Source of the DNA: Cervus elaphus
Lineage: Eukaryota; Chordata; Mammalia; Artiodactyla; Cervidae
Assembly (NCBI RefSeq): GCF_910594005.1
Contig: NC_057815.1
Span: 63,130,052 to 63,194,051, forward strand
Reading direction: 5' to 3'
DNA: 64,000 nucleotides
Both the position numbers and the translations under genes were made by a program. Below the pieces are notes generated by a model. That model saw only the letters and a list, made by a program, of their open reading frames with translations, did no database searches and was not told the origin of the DNA. This document shows, in pieces, positions 10,307-22,439 of the stretch (position 1 is the first letter of the stretch; the number at the start of each line of letters is the position of its first letter).

Positions 10307-11714
10307 ATGGTGCATTTTACTACCGAGGAGAAGGCTGCTGTTGCTAGCCTGTGGGCCAAGGTGAATGTGGAGGTGGTCGGCGGTGAGAGCCTGGCAAGGT
10401 AAGCACTGGACACAGGTTGGACAGGATGTAGAAAGGCAGAAAGTGTTCCAGAAAAGAGGGGCTGGTTAGCTTTCTTACATACTCTGACTTCTCATCTGTT
10501 CTGTGACTATGATCATCCCATAGGCTCCTGATCGTCTACCCATGGACCCAGAGGTTCTTTGACAGTTTTGGTAACTTATACTCTGAATCTGCCATAATGG
10601 GCAACCCCAAGGTCAAGGCCCATGGCAGGAAAGTACTGAACTCCTTTGGAGATGCCATTAAGCACATGGATGACCTCAAGGGCACCTTTGCAGATCTAAG
10701 CGAGCTGCACTGTGACAAGTTGCACGTGGATCCTGAGAACTTCCGGGTGAGTTCTGGGCATGTCTGTGCTTTGTTCTTTCATCCAGGTTTCTGTGCTGCA
10801 GTTATAATAGCGAACACTGACTTAAGTCTTAAGCTATCGAAATATTTTTTGGAGGTAATATTTCAGAGAAAGGCTTGATTTTGATAGATTGTTCCATAGG
10901 TCAAAGGTAAGACCAAGTAATTACTCTATGACTAGTGGAAGCCACTGGCCATCTGATAATTCTGGAAAAAAAAAAATGTGAAGAACACTAACCAAACTTG
11001 AGCTATATATTTTGGCCTGGCAAACACAAATTGAGCCAATGAAAAGAATATCTTGACTTTGATAACTGAAATTTTCTATGAAAATTGATGAATATATTTC
11101 TGCATGGTTTTTGAGTTTTGAGTCAGGACTAAACAGGGCAAAATAAGAGCAACTTTTCAGGGTTTGGGCCTCCTCCTCTCATCTCCAGCAATGAAGAAAT
11201 GTTCTTCTATACAAGGTGCTGGATTTTTTGTCAAGCAGGTGCCCAAACAATCTGAATGTATGTAATGTCTGATGACAAAATAAGCATATCAAGTCCCCTT
11301 TCAGCACTATAATCTTACTTTTAAAAAAAGGAGAGAAACAATCCATAGCAATGCTCTCTGGTTGGAAGCTGACAGAGAAAATGGTAGAAGGATATAAAAC
11401 AATGGGGGTTCAGGCTGGGAGTCACTGAAGCTAATGTCAAGTCTATAATGATGCACTTTTGTGGGAAGATGGCCTTGGAAGCTGCTCAACCTCTTATGAA
11501 GAAAGAAATGGATGTTGCATCTATTTGCTGGAAGGGCAGCTTGAGATCTTCTCTTCATTATGTACTATCTTCTTTTTATTCCCAGCTCCTAGGCAACATG
11601 ATATTGATTGTCTTGGCAACCCACTTCAGCAAGGAATTTACCCCGCAGATGCAGGCTGCCTGGCAGAAGCTGACAAATGCTGTGGCTAATGCTCTGGCCC
11701 ACAAGTACCACTAG
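10307..11714 (+). CDS. HBE4: eta-type (second epsilon) embryonic globin, intact, block 1
   Basis: Second embryonic beta-type chain, equivalent to goat epsilon-II. Published phylogenies, as I recall, place that gene with eta-globin rather than epsilon. Exons are 10307-10398, 10524-10746 and 11586-11714, with GT-AG introns of 125 and 839 bases; 147 residues. Landmarks are [46 protein letters not shown] with distal His, and LSELHCDK with proximal His. Residue 22 (human numbering) is Val, as in the neighbouring beta gene but with a different codon (GTG). No disabling change is seen. The block 2 copy differs at only two residues. The symbol follows my recollection of cow naming and is uncertain; goat naming differs. 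Confidence 0.92.
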
Positions 11715-11830
11715 TTGCCTGGCCAACCATGTGGGTGCCTATCTGAGGGCCCAGTGTCCCAGTATTCATTCCCTGAAGACAGAGGGAAAGAACCCTGATT
11801 CCAGACATAACTCCAATATAATACAAATGA

Positions 11831-11836
11831 AATAAA
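11831..11836 (+). terminator. HBE4: eta-type poly(A) signal, block 1
   Basis: AATAAA lies 117 bases past the TAG stop. The same signal sits at the same place in the block 2 copy. Confidence 0.8.
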
Positions 11837-11839
11837 AGT

Positions 11840-13436
11840 CATGGTCTATAATGAATGTCCTTGTATTTTTTATTTGTTTTTATAAGTTTATTCAGCTAAA
11901 AGAAAGTATTCTTATTGGAACTGGGAATACTGGAAATTGAGAGTTTGTGGAGGTTATAGAAGGAACACTAATTAGATTCTATATGTGTAGCTTCAATGGG
12001 TAGTTAATCCTAGGAGGGGAAAGTAGACTCCAGAGGTGGACAAAGTCTTTAGAAAAAGGAAAGAAATGGAGTTACTTTTGAGAGATGCAAAATGATTGCT
12101 AATAGTGAGTTGTTAGGACACAAAGTAGGGTTACCTGAATAGTTTGTAATTTGTATAAATTCAAGATAAGAGCTCTTTTGGGACTTCTTTTATTTAATAT
12201 AAGAATCATATTTTTAGTAGTTATTAAGTGCAATGAAGATGGTACTTTTTAGACATCCAGTCAAGGGATCTACTTTCAACTTTTTCCTTGCATCTTCAAT
12301 GGTACAAATGCTATATTACTCGGGAACTCTGTGTCCTGGAACACATTTTTAATTCTACTAAGGCTTTGGTAGAGATAAAGTCTATTTATGAGGAAAAATG
12401 ACAAATTCAAGATTCGTCCTGTTAGATCTAATTGTCAGAAGAGAAATTGGCCCTGTAAAAACAGTAGGGTAGTATAAAATCAGAGAATTTACTAGGGAGA
12501 CCAGAAACATCAGGAAAAGAAGCTATTGTTGCATGTAAAAAAAACCAGTGAAGTTTCTTGCACAGAAGAGTGACATAATGAATAGGATATTGTAGCGAAA
12601 TTGATCCACGTGTGTGTATAGGCCTGACAAGGCAGAATCTACCCTGAATATGGGCTTAGGAATTGGCTGAGATTATAATAAAGCAATTGGTAAAGGACTC
12701 AACTTGACAGGAACAATGGAACTAAGAAAAAAGACAAAAAACAAAAAACAAATATAAGACCACTGTGGCAAAGATGCCTGAAGACTTGAAACAGTGAAAT
12801 GAGAGTGGAGAAGTCATGGTTGACAGCCAGGTTCCCTGTCTGGTGAATGAGAAGAGGAAATTCCTTGACAGAGGAAGAAAAAACCTAGATGTCTCTTGCT
12901 TGGAGCTGGTAATGGGCATAACCACCTTTGTAAAAATCTTTTTAAATTTCTGTACTGAAACCACTGACATAAAGTGAAAAGCCAAAACTTCAAAATTAGC
13001 AGACAAGGTCAAAGTATTGCTCCAATACCTTGAAACATTTAGTTAATAATTTTTAGAATTAATGTCCTTGTTTGTGAAGTGAGGTAATGATCTCTCCCTC
13101 ACAAATGATCTCTTCCTCCCCTACCTCTAAGGTTCCAAGGAGACATTTGTAAAGTGTGTTGTCTGTCAGTTTGCAAAGGTAGCGGTAGTGGTTTATATGA
13201 TGCACTATGATCTAGTTCTCTGTGCCCTGTTTCATTGTATATTCTTGAATTGATTACATTGTTTCTGAGCTTCATATCTAGATATCCATTTTGGATTGCT
13301 CAAATGTGAATCAAATATAGTATGCCCAAAACTCAACTCCTGATCATTTACTAATTTATTTACCCTAACTGAGCCTTCTTTTTGTGTTCCCCATCTTAAT
13401 GACTATGATGCTCAAGCCTGAAAATAGAGATGGTAT
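11840..13436. other. Intergenic flank; right edge of recognisable block homology
   Basis: Positions 11840 to about 12485 align with 53460 to about 54235. Beyond that block 2 is replaced by BovB sequence. The remainder shows no gene and no repeat that I recognise. Confidence 0.5.
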
Positions 13437-13587
13437 TTCTTCTGTCCACAGAATTCTCCAGACAGGAATACTGGAGTGGCTTGCCATTCGTTTCCCCAGG
13501 AGATCTTCTTGACCCAGGGACTGAACCCTGGTCTTTCACACTGCAGGCAGATTCTTTAATATTTGAGCCATGAGGGAATCCTGATAA
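13437..13587 (-). repeat. Bov-tA SINE (partial)
   Basis: Reverse-strand pieces include GAATTCTCCAGACAGGAATACTGGAGTGG and GATCTTCTTGACCCAGGGA, ending TTGAGCCATGAGGGAATCC. Confidence 0.75.
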
Positions 13588-14194
13588 CATATTAATGACT
13601 ATGACATCATCAGTTGCTCAAGCCTGAAAAAAGAGATGATAATTTTACTTTTCTACTACAATATCATTCTATATGTCTCTTGCTTATTTTATTCCTATAT
13701 CCATTTATACCCTGAAGCCACAATAATTTTTGATGAATGTCACGTCATTCCTTGAATTTTTCAGTAGTTTTACTTGACTTTCAGGTTAAAGGAAAAAATC
13801 TGTAATATAGTGTAAAAATCATTCATGGCATCTTCCTATCAAAACATTCCCCATTGTTATCTGAATCATGGTCACACTGTCCATCTTTCTATATTTAAAT
13901 CACATAATTTGAATTATTGTCCCTGGTAATTTTTAATCACCATTATTTTATACAATGAATCTGGATTACAGCACGTGATACAGATTCTTTTCATTGTTGT
14001 GTAATCATTCATTCTTTTACTGTACCATAATTTATCTGTTCCACTAAATTAGGAACATTAAAGTTGCTACTGAATTGAGATTCTGATGCATGTTGATGCT
14101 ATAAGTGTTCCTATGCATGTCTTTGGATGCACACAAACATGCTTCTCAATTGCCAGGTCATAGGTGTTACACATCTTCTGCTTCAGTAAATGAA

Positions 14195-14530
14195 AGTCAA
14201 AGTCAAAGTCACTCAGTCGTGTCCAACTCTGCAACCCTATGGACTATACAGTGCATGGTATTCTCCAGGCCAGAATATTGAAGTAGGTAGCCTTTCCCTT
14301 CTTTAGGAGGTCTTCCCAACCCAGGGGTCAAACCCAGGTTTCCTGTATTGCAAGCAGGTTTTTGTTTTTGTTTTTTTTTTTTTTTTACCAGTTGAGCCAC
14401 CAGGTAAGCCCAGGAATACTGGAGAAGGTAGTCTCTCCTTTTTCCAGGAGATCTCCCCAACTCAGGAATCCAACTGGGATCTCCTGCATTACAGATGGAT
14501 TCTTTACTGGCTGAGATACCAGGGAAGACC
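14195..14530 (-). repeat. Two adjacent reverse Bov-tA SINE units
   Basis: The first unit runs from the CACTCAGTCGTGTCCAAC tail to a T-rich interruption near 14370 and GTTGAGCCACCAGG. A second, shorter unit follows (14410-14530). The related element at 61690-61886 precedes the delta-type pseudogene of block 2. Confidence 0.75.
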
Positions 14531-14649
14531 CTCTGCTTCTGTAGACACCATCAAATACTTACAAAATCAGTTATACTGTTTTACATTATCACTAGTAAAG
14601 TAGGAACATTTTTCTTTATCTACAGCCTTGCAAAATTTTGGAATTGTCA

Positions 14650-14800
14650 AGCTCTCCTCTTCTTTATATTCTTTTCCCTCTTCCTTCCCTTCATTCCATT
14701 ATTTTCCCTTCTTTTAGGCCCTTCTTCCATCCAACCTTCCTTCCTTCCTCCTTCTCTCCCTTTCTTCTTCTTTTCTTCCTTCCTTCCTTCTTTCCAGGTT
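14650..14800 (+). repeat. Pyrimidine-rich (CTTCC) tract
   Basis: A long run of C/T with CCTT units. A paralogous tract lies at 62030-62145, upstream of the second delta-type pseudogene. Confidence 0.75.
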
Positions 14801-15549
14801 TGCTGGTAGTATATATTTGTATATCATTGTAGTATTATTTGAATTGAGAAGAATGAAATTTGCTTTGAATTGTCATTCCTGGGTCCAACTCCACTTTTTT
14901 CCTGAAGATGCAGATGTAGAAATTTCTGCATTTGGTGTTTTTCCAGAAATCCTGTCAGACTTTATCAGGCTGAATAAAATAAATCTGGCTTGCAGTTCCT
15001 CTGCATTTTCTCTACAGTCATACCATAAATATCAGATTTTTTTCTTTATTTCTCATTAAATTGTTCCCATTTTCATCCATGCTCCATAAACCTAGTTCAG
15101 TAGCTGCTAGAAAGACACTATTTGTTATTTTTCATTAACTTAATGTACATCTATTTCAATGAAGGGATGGGGGAAACAGAATTTTGTGACCCAAAGTATT
15201 TATACAAGGAGAAAGCAAGCAAGTTGAATCTATGACAAAATATTTATCAATTTCAACCACTTACAAGTATTTCTAGAAACAGGGTGAAGCTCCATATAAA
15301 GTCAGCTTGATAAAATTTTTGCTTTCTAAGTCTTAGTTTTCATACTTATGAATTTAACTTTTAAAATTCATAGATAAACTGTAATTCATAGGTTTAAACT
15401 GTAAGATACATTACATAACATCAGACTAAAGTATTTATGCATAAATGAGACTGGGAATGTATTTGTAGGAGCAATGGATGAAGGAAATAAAGTGAAGAGA
15501 CAAGAATAGGGAGAGTAGAGTTTCTGAGTCTAGACACACTGGATCAGCC

Positions 15550-15716
15550 AATCACAGATGAAGGGCACTGAGGAATAAGAGTGCATCTTACGTTCCCCCA
15601 AACCAATGAACTTGTGTTGTGCCCTGGGCCAATCTGCTCTCAGAAGCAGAGAGGGCAGGAGGCTGGGTGGGGCTCACAAGGAAGACCAGGGTTCCTGCTG
15701 CTTACACCTGCTTTTG
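15550..15716 (+). promoter_or_regulatory. Decayed promoter of delta-type pseudogene
   Basis: Two CCAAT-like sites remain (GATCAGCCAATCACAG at about 15542-15557 and CCAAT at 15629-15633). Where beta has CATAAAAGG, this copy has GCTCACAAGG, so the TATA box is lost. The equivalents upstream of 59809 and 63096 are similarly degraded. Confidence 0.6.
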
Positions 15717-15746
15717 ACACAGCTTGCAACTACACAAACAGATATC

Positions 15747-16940
15747 ATGGTGCATCTAACTCTTGAGGAGAAGGCTAATGTCATTGCCTTGTGGGGCAAG
15801 ATAATGTTGGATGAAGTTGGTGCTGAAACGCTAGGCAGGCAGGTATTCAGCTTACAAGGCAGGCTTAAGGAGAGTGAGTGTCAGCTGGGCGAGTAGGGAC
15901 AGAGCTGTCGCCTGAGATTCTGGCAGGCACTGACTCCCTCTGTTCTTATGCTGTTTTCACCCCCTAGGCTGCTGGTTGTCTACCCCTGAACTAAGAGATT
16001 CTTGAGCACTTTGGGGACTTGTCCTCTGCTGATGCTGTTATGAGGAACCCTAAGGTAAAGGCCCATGGCAAGAAGGTGCTAGACTCCTTTACTGAAGGCA
16101 TGAGGCGACTCGACAACCTCAAGGACGTCTTTGCTAAGCTGAGTGAGCTGCACTGTGAGAAGCTGCGCGTGAATCCTGAGATGTTCAAGGTGAGTCTATG
16201 GGACCCTTAAAGTTTTCCTTTTTTTGGTGATCAAGTACCTATCATGGGAGAGAGCTAAGCCGCAGGACACAGTTCAGAATGGAGAAGAGATAGTCTGCTT
16301 ACATCACTGTGGACTCCTCAGGACCATTCAGTTTCTTTTACCTTCTTTGTTCTCAGCCATCATTTCTTCTTATTCATTCTTGTTTTTCTCTGTTTGTTCT
16401 TGGAAGTATCTTTTTTTATATTTAAACACTTTGAGTGTTTAAATGTTTGAGTGTTAAGACTTCTTTTAAGTCACTTAAAAATTTTATCTCATGTTTTTCC
16501 CCTATCTCTTCCTTTCAAAGCAAGGAAGACAAAATGATGTATTACTTCTTGAAATAGTTCAAAAGAATAAAAAGTGATAGCACGTTCTGAATTAAGACAG
16601 AAAGAGAAAACATCTGTAAGTATAAATTCAGGCTGATGTGGGTGGCTTCACATCAGTAGTAACATCTGCACTTCAGACATTTTTTTGCTTATAGTCTAGG
16701 GGCACAGCTTGAGATGAGGATGAAATACTAAGTCCAAATTGGGTGCCTCTGCTAACAGTGTTCTTGTTTTTTATCTCTACCACACAGTGCCTGGGGAACA
16801 TACTGGTGAGTACACTGGCTCGATGTTTTGGCAAAAGATTCACCCCAGAGTTGCAGGCTGCCTATCAGAAGGTGGTGGCTGGTGTGGCTGATGCCCTCAC
16901 CTACGAATACCATTTAGATCCTGTCCTATTTTCTTTTTAA
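15747..16940 (+). pseudogene. Delta-type beta-globin pseudogene, block 1
   Basis: Three globin exons are recognisable: 15747-15838, 15968-16189 and 16788-16916. Disabling changes are several. The first donor is GC instead of GT because of a GCAG repeat at the exon edge. TGG of the PWTQ motif has become TGA (15987-15989). One base is missing in exon 2 (about 16001). The normal stop has become TTA, reading on to 16940. The lysine and histidine landmarks (KAHGKKVLDSF, LSELHCEK) remain readable in a shifted frame. It keeps Glu at residue 22. Position between eta and beta matches the delta slot of the placental cluster and the goat/cow psi-beta genes. Confidence 0.9.
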
Positions 16941-17140
16941 AAAGGAATATTTATTTTTAATTTGTTGATGATTGGTTTACAACACTGGTTTGATTGCTAC
17001 ATTAAATTGAATTAATCATAGGTGTATATACTTCACCTCCCACTTCTGGCCAATTCCCACCCCTCTAGGTTATTACAGAGCTCCCATTTTAATTCCTTGA
17101 GTTGATGCCCATTGTAATAGCTTACAGTGAATGGTGTCAG
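16935..17140 (-). repeat. Probable L1 fragment
   Basis: Reverse-strand sequence (TTGATTTACAACACTGG-like, GTGTATATACTTCACCTCCCAC) resembles ruminant L1. It abuts the end of the pseudogene. Assigned by appearance only. Confidence 0.4.
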
Positions 17141-17765
17141 ATTTATGGCTTCCAGAGGAGACAGTTTCGATCCAGGGCCAGAGACAAGGCTTGATCACTC
17201 AGAGCTTTTGCGTGGCAGAAGTTTTATTACAGTGAAAAAGGGACAGAGAAAGCTTCTGACATAGACATCAGAAAACTCACTTCCGCAACGTACATTTTAA
17301 AATACCATGATTAGTCAGAAGGTTCTTAGAAGGAGAAGGCATCATCAACTCAATGGACATGAGTCTGAGTAAACTCCAGGAGTTGGTGATGGACAGGGAA
17401 GCCTGGCATGCTGAGTCCATGGGGTCACAAACAGACACAACTGAGCGACTGAACTGAACTGAAGAAAGAGAACCATGTCCTCAAGCAACATGCATTGTTG
17501 TTATATAACCATTAGTGCAAAGTTTAAGGAAAAACATAACCCTGAGCAAGATGAATTGTTTTGTTGTGCAATCATTAGCTTTGGGCTTAAAGAAAGTTAA
17601 TTTCAAAGATTGTTGTCATAACAACTCAGAGTTTAAGAAAAAATGTCTCATGTGACTAAGACAAAGTAATGTAGAAAAAAATAATCTGCCCTTTTCTCCT
17701 GAAGAGTTCCAGGTTCCTTATCAATCTACCTAAGAATTAACTGTCTCAACTGGAAGACCCTATTT
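17140..17765. mobile_element. LTR-like repeat, split by a BovB 3' fragment
   Basis: Shares CAGAGCTTTTGCGTGGCAGA, TTTTATTA and GAGAAAGCTTCTGACATAGA with the repeat at 2809-3579, so both belong to one family, likely a bovid/cervid ERV LTR. A forward BovB 3' tail (about 17342-17462, ending CTGAACTGAACTGAA) is inserted inside it. Confidence 0.55.
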
Positions 17766-17789
17766 CCCTAGAGTCTTCTATTTTTTAAC

Positions 17790-17955
17790 AATTAAAAAAT
17801 TTTAAAGTCATTTTTGAGTTACAATATTGTTTCTGTTGTTTTTTATGTTCTAGTTTTTAGGCCACAAGGCATGTGGCTCCCTGAGCAGAAATCAAACTCC
17901 CATCCCCTGCATTAAACTAAGCCTTAAACACTAGACTGTCAGGGAAATCCCAGTA
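17790..17955 (-). repeat. CHR-like SINE
   Basis: Reverse pieces include GGCATGTGGCTCCCTGAGCAG, AAACTCCCATCCCCTGCATT and ACTGTCAGGGAAATCCC. Confidence 0.5.
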
Positions 17956-18679
17956 TTTCCCCAGATTTTACCTTCTGAACTTGGGGAAATAATGTCCACC
18001 CTCAACGATATGACTTCTTCCTAATAAAGAACTTTCAACTCAATATCCTGATTCATTTTACTCATTTTTGTTGGTTTGTTTGTTTGTTTTTTCCTCTAAG
18101 GATATGGGAAAGCCCCTGAGGATCTACAGATAGGGAGTCTTTGTGTCTTATACAGAGAGAACAAGGGAAATGAGAAAACAAAGGGGCCCACACACAGTCA
18201 GTAATGGATGACATTTCTGCCTCAAAGTGTAAGAACTATAAGAAGGTTTAAAATATAGTGAGGATACTAGCATTACAGGGGCTCATGGGAAACTTCAAAT
18301 CTAGACAAAAACTTTGGGCTAACACTCTGATCCATATCTACTAATTACTCAAGAAATAATGTGTTCAATCAGAGACATAATGATTGCTCAAGAAACTGTT
18401 ATTAACATTTCCTTTTTTCATACTTCTCTTGCCTGCATGTTGTAGGCAACAATGCTATGTTATATTAGATGTTTCCATTCCAATACACATCCTCCCTCTC
18501 CCACTTGCCCCAAAACACCTCCAAAATTAACCCCAACCTCACATTTCAGGCAAAGCTCAGTGCTCAGATAACACTTGTTTGAATCTTTTGACCCTGCCAT
18601 CAGTGAAATTTCCATTATTGCCTAAGGAAATCCTTCCAAACCATCCCACTCCACATTTTTCGCATTTCTTCCCATCTAG

Positions 18680-19542
18680 CATACATCATGACAAACACTG
18701 GGCTGGAGGAAGCACAAACTGGAATCAAGATTGTCAGGAGAAATATCAAAAGCCTCAGATATGCAGATAACACCACCCTTATGGCAGAAAGTGAAGAAAA
18801 ACAAAAAGGCCTGTTGATGAAAGTAAAAGAGAAGAGTGAAAAATTTGGCTTAAAGCTCAACATTAAAAAAACGAAGATCATGGCATCTGATCCCATCACT
18901 TCATGGCAAATAGATGGGGAAACAGTGGAAACAGTGGCTTGACTTTATTTTTGGAGGGCTCCAAAATCACTGCAGGTGGTGACTGCAGCCATGAAATTAA
19001 AAGATGTTTACTCCTTGGAAGGAAAATTATGACCAACCTAGATAGCATATTAAAAAGCAGAGACATCACTTTGTCAACAAAGGTCCATCTAGTCAAGGCT
19101 ATGGTTTTTCCAGTGGTCATGTATGGATGTGAGAGTTGGACTGTGAAGAAGGCTTAGCGCCGAAAAAGTGATGCATTTGAACTGTGATGTTGGAGAAGAC
19201 TCTTGAGAGTCCCATGGACTGCAAGGAGATCCAACCAGTCCATCCTAAAGGAGATTAGTCCTGGGTGTTCATTGTAAGGACTGATGTTGAAGCTGAAACT
19301 CTAATACTTTGGCCACCTGATGTGAAGAACTGACTCATTTGAAAAGACCCTGACACTGGCAAAGATTGAGGGCAGGAGTAGAAGGGGAAGACAGAGGATG
19401 AGATGGTTGGATGGCATCACTGACTCAATGGACATGGGTTTGGGTGGACTCCAGGAGTTGGTGATGGACAGGGAGGCCTGGCGTGCTGCAGTTCATGGGG
19501 TCACAAAGAGTCGGATACGACTGAGCGACTGAACTGAACTGA
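18680..19542 (+). mobile_element. BovB LINE, 5'-truncated, reverse transcriptase part
   Basis: Forward BovB (RTE clade) fragment. The translation shows the palm region of the reverse transcriptase, with RYADNTTLM where active copies read YADD, then MYGCESWTVKK. It ends in the typical ACTGAGCGACTGAACTGAACTGA tail. The Asp-to-Asn change in the catalytic pair and several stops show it is dead. Confidence 0.88.
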
Positions 19543-19849
19543 GCAAACTCACCCTTTGTGCTGTGTAAGGGTTTGTGCCTTTTGTACTATCCTACAGGAT
19601 TGCCATGTCTTATAAAGCAGATCCTCCATAGACAGTAAATGTATGTTTATTAAGTGAAATAATCAGTGAATGAACAGTTATTTCTTGTGTCAAGACGCCT
19701 GGGAGTAGAGGACAATCTGAAAAATGCACAATTGCATAATGTTTCCTTGGTGTTAGTGCTACAGTATACAATAAGGAAGCACACAAGAAAGTAAATCATT
19801 GATTAGATGTTTGCTTTTTGATTATACGTAGTACAATATCTTTGGAAAC

Positions 19850-20070
19850 TTTTTAACTTTTCATTTTATACAGAGTATATCCAATTAAAACTGTTGTGAT
19901 AGTTCAGCTGCACAGCAAAGTAATGAACCATATATGTACATGTTTCCATTCTTCCCCAAATTCCCTCCCATCCAGGCTGGCACATATCATTGATCAGACT
20001 TTCCTGTGCTATTCAGCAAGACCTTGTTGGTTATCCATTTTAAACACAGTAGTGTGTACATGTCCATCCC
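19850..20070 (-). repeat. Probable L1 fragment
   Basis: Reverse-strand L1-like words: TTCAGCTGCACAGCAAAGTA, CTTCCCCAAATTCCCTCCCA, ATCCATTTTAAACACAGTAG. Confidence 0.5.
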
Positions 20071-20859
20071 AAACTCCCTAACTATCCTTTGTGAAATTAT
20101 TTTTGTCATATGTAAAATTAACTTCTAGAACCTTCTAACTTGTATGCATTTCTTTAAATCTATATCATACTCCAGTTGATCAACTTTAAACTTGACTGCC
20201 TAAAACAGAACATATTGCTTCCTTCTATAAAAAGTATTTTTAGAATAATTCTATCTTACTACCAGGTTATGGACAGTGCATTACAGTTTACTGTTTCACC
20301 ACTATATTTTGAATTGTCTGAAGGTAAATAAGTTTTTAAATATTTATTTGTTTCTTCTCATGTTTTTATACATAGTAGGCACAGAGAATCCTTTACACCC
20401 CAACACTATATTTAATAACCACAGGGTCACATCCCAGAAGCAGAGACATCTCAGGAAAATTTTAGGAAGTTTCCTTTCACACTCCTGAGCACAGAACAGT
20501 CATCATAAGAATTAAACATTAGGAGACAAAGAGATTTTCAAATGACTTGAAAGAAGGTAAGAAAAACTGTGAGTTTCACAATCTGGACTTGGATAAAGTT
20601 TAAACGGTATTGTTGGTGCTGGTGTCTCCACGTTGGGACTGAGGAGGAGGTCAAGGGATGGAAACAGACTTGGCAACTTGTTATATGTTTTCACTCCTTG
20701 TTAAAGCAGAACTTCAGTAAAAAGTCTAAGAGTAAAATTAATTCCTTAATATTTGATTTTATTTGATAATTTACCCAATAATTACTTCTAGTCCCTCCTT
20801 ATCATGTTGCTTTATAGATCATGTTCAGTATGTGTTAATGAAGATGGGGTATGTGTGGA

Positions 20860-21045
20860 ATAAAAAAGATGGAAAGAGACCAGAGGCAAGGAGAGAACGA
20901 CAGTGACAGAGGGAGATACAGAGAGTCAGAGAGAAAGGGAGTGAAGAAGGGGGGTGGTGGGGAAGAAAGGAGAAGAGAAAGAGAGAAATGGAGTGATGAA
21001 GCAGGTGGGGGTGGGAGGAGAAGAGAGAGAGCGAGAAGTAAGTAA
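20860..21045 (+). repeat. Polypurine (GA-rich) tract
   Basis: About 180 bases dominated by A and G on the + strand (GAGAGAAAGGGAGTGAAGAA type). The open frames here are low-complexity artefacts. Confidence 0.75.
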
Positions 21046-22439
21046 TGTTGTGCATTGATTTCCATAATCATTTTAAAATCAACCAATTGAATGTCATGAG
21101 AATTTAGGATGCTATTGTAGATTTTCCATCTCTTAAATCTCAGAGAAATGCCCTGAAAGTTGGCTTTGAGAACTAATACCTTGTGTATTTGTCAAGGGTG
21201 CCATGATTCTGCCTTTCCAGACATACGGCTTCAAATTTTACTTGAGAAAGACTGCCCCTTTGTTTTTGATAAGTCAATATCATAGCCCACTTTTGAGGTA
21301 AATAAAAGCTAATTCTGAGTGAATTAAGACCTGAGCCCTGTGGGGGAAATATTAATATGGAATTGATAAAGAGATACTAACTGCTCTGTAGTAATTAGGA
21401 TATATTTTATCAAAATTATGGCTATATTGATTTTACTGTTTTTAGAGAGAAATTTGACCTTTTAAAACATAAATTAAACTATACCATTCCTAAACTATTC
21501 TGTTTATGACATCTGCTTCTATGAGTTCTGCTCTTCCTGAAACATTTACTTTTTTGATGTTGTTTTCTTTTATTTTACCTTATTTTTGAAACAGTGCTAA
21601 AACTGAGATAACTAAGATATTGTACATCTGGGGAAAAAGAGTAAATAATAACTGCTTTATCTTATAGTAAATGTTAATGGAAAATAACTGGAGAAAATAG
21701 CTACTTTACCCAGAAAAATATAGAATAGATTGCTGAAATATTCTACTTGGATAATTAAAAACTGATCAGCAGAGCATGCACAAAAGAATTCTAGCTGAGT
21801 GAAATTTCTGAACCAAATGATGAAACCACACATCTCTGAATGAAATATCATGATTCTCCTGAAGAAAGTCAATATTCATCCTCTTAATTATACTCAGAAT
21901 AGGCCCATCCTGGTATAGAATGTTAGGAATTAGGTCACCTTGCCAAACTGGAATAAAGGAAAAGAAAAAAAAAATGTCTGTCTCTCTGTCTGTGGACTTG
22001 TGTGAGTGTGTGCATGTGTGTGCATGCTCAACAGGGCTTTAATCAAAGTAGAGCAGATATGCTGTGGATCCCTTCACAGAGTCCAAGAAAGCTCACGATG
22101 GTGAAGATGGTAGTAGGCCTAAGAAATATTCCAGAACTTTCTAGTGGTGACCTGGATTTGCACTTTACGCTCTGAAAATAACCCCATTTATATAACTATT
22201 CACTCTTCCTTATTTTGCCTGAACTTTTGATGTCTTATAACAACTTTCAGACTTGTCCCTGCAGTTAGAAGGAAAAACCCGTTTCACTCTTTAATCATAT
22301 CAAGTAGCAAGCGTGAAAGACAACTCTTGCCCTGAGACTTGCATGATGGTGGCTGCAGCAGTCAGTACAAAAGAGGGGCTCATAGACCACTCATGGCAAA
22401 GGAAGACATGAAAAAGAAGACACAGTAGAAGAATTTGTA

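Noticed and set aside
20860..21045. Arg/Glu-rich open frame in the GA tract
   Set aside because: Low-complexity polypurine sequence yields such frames by composition alone.
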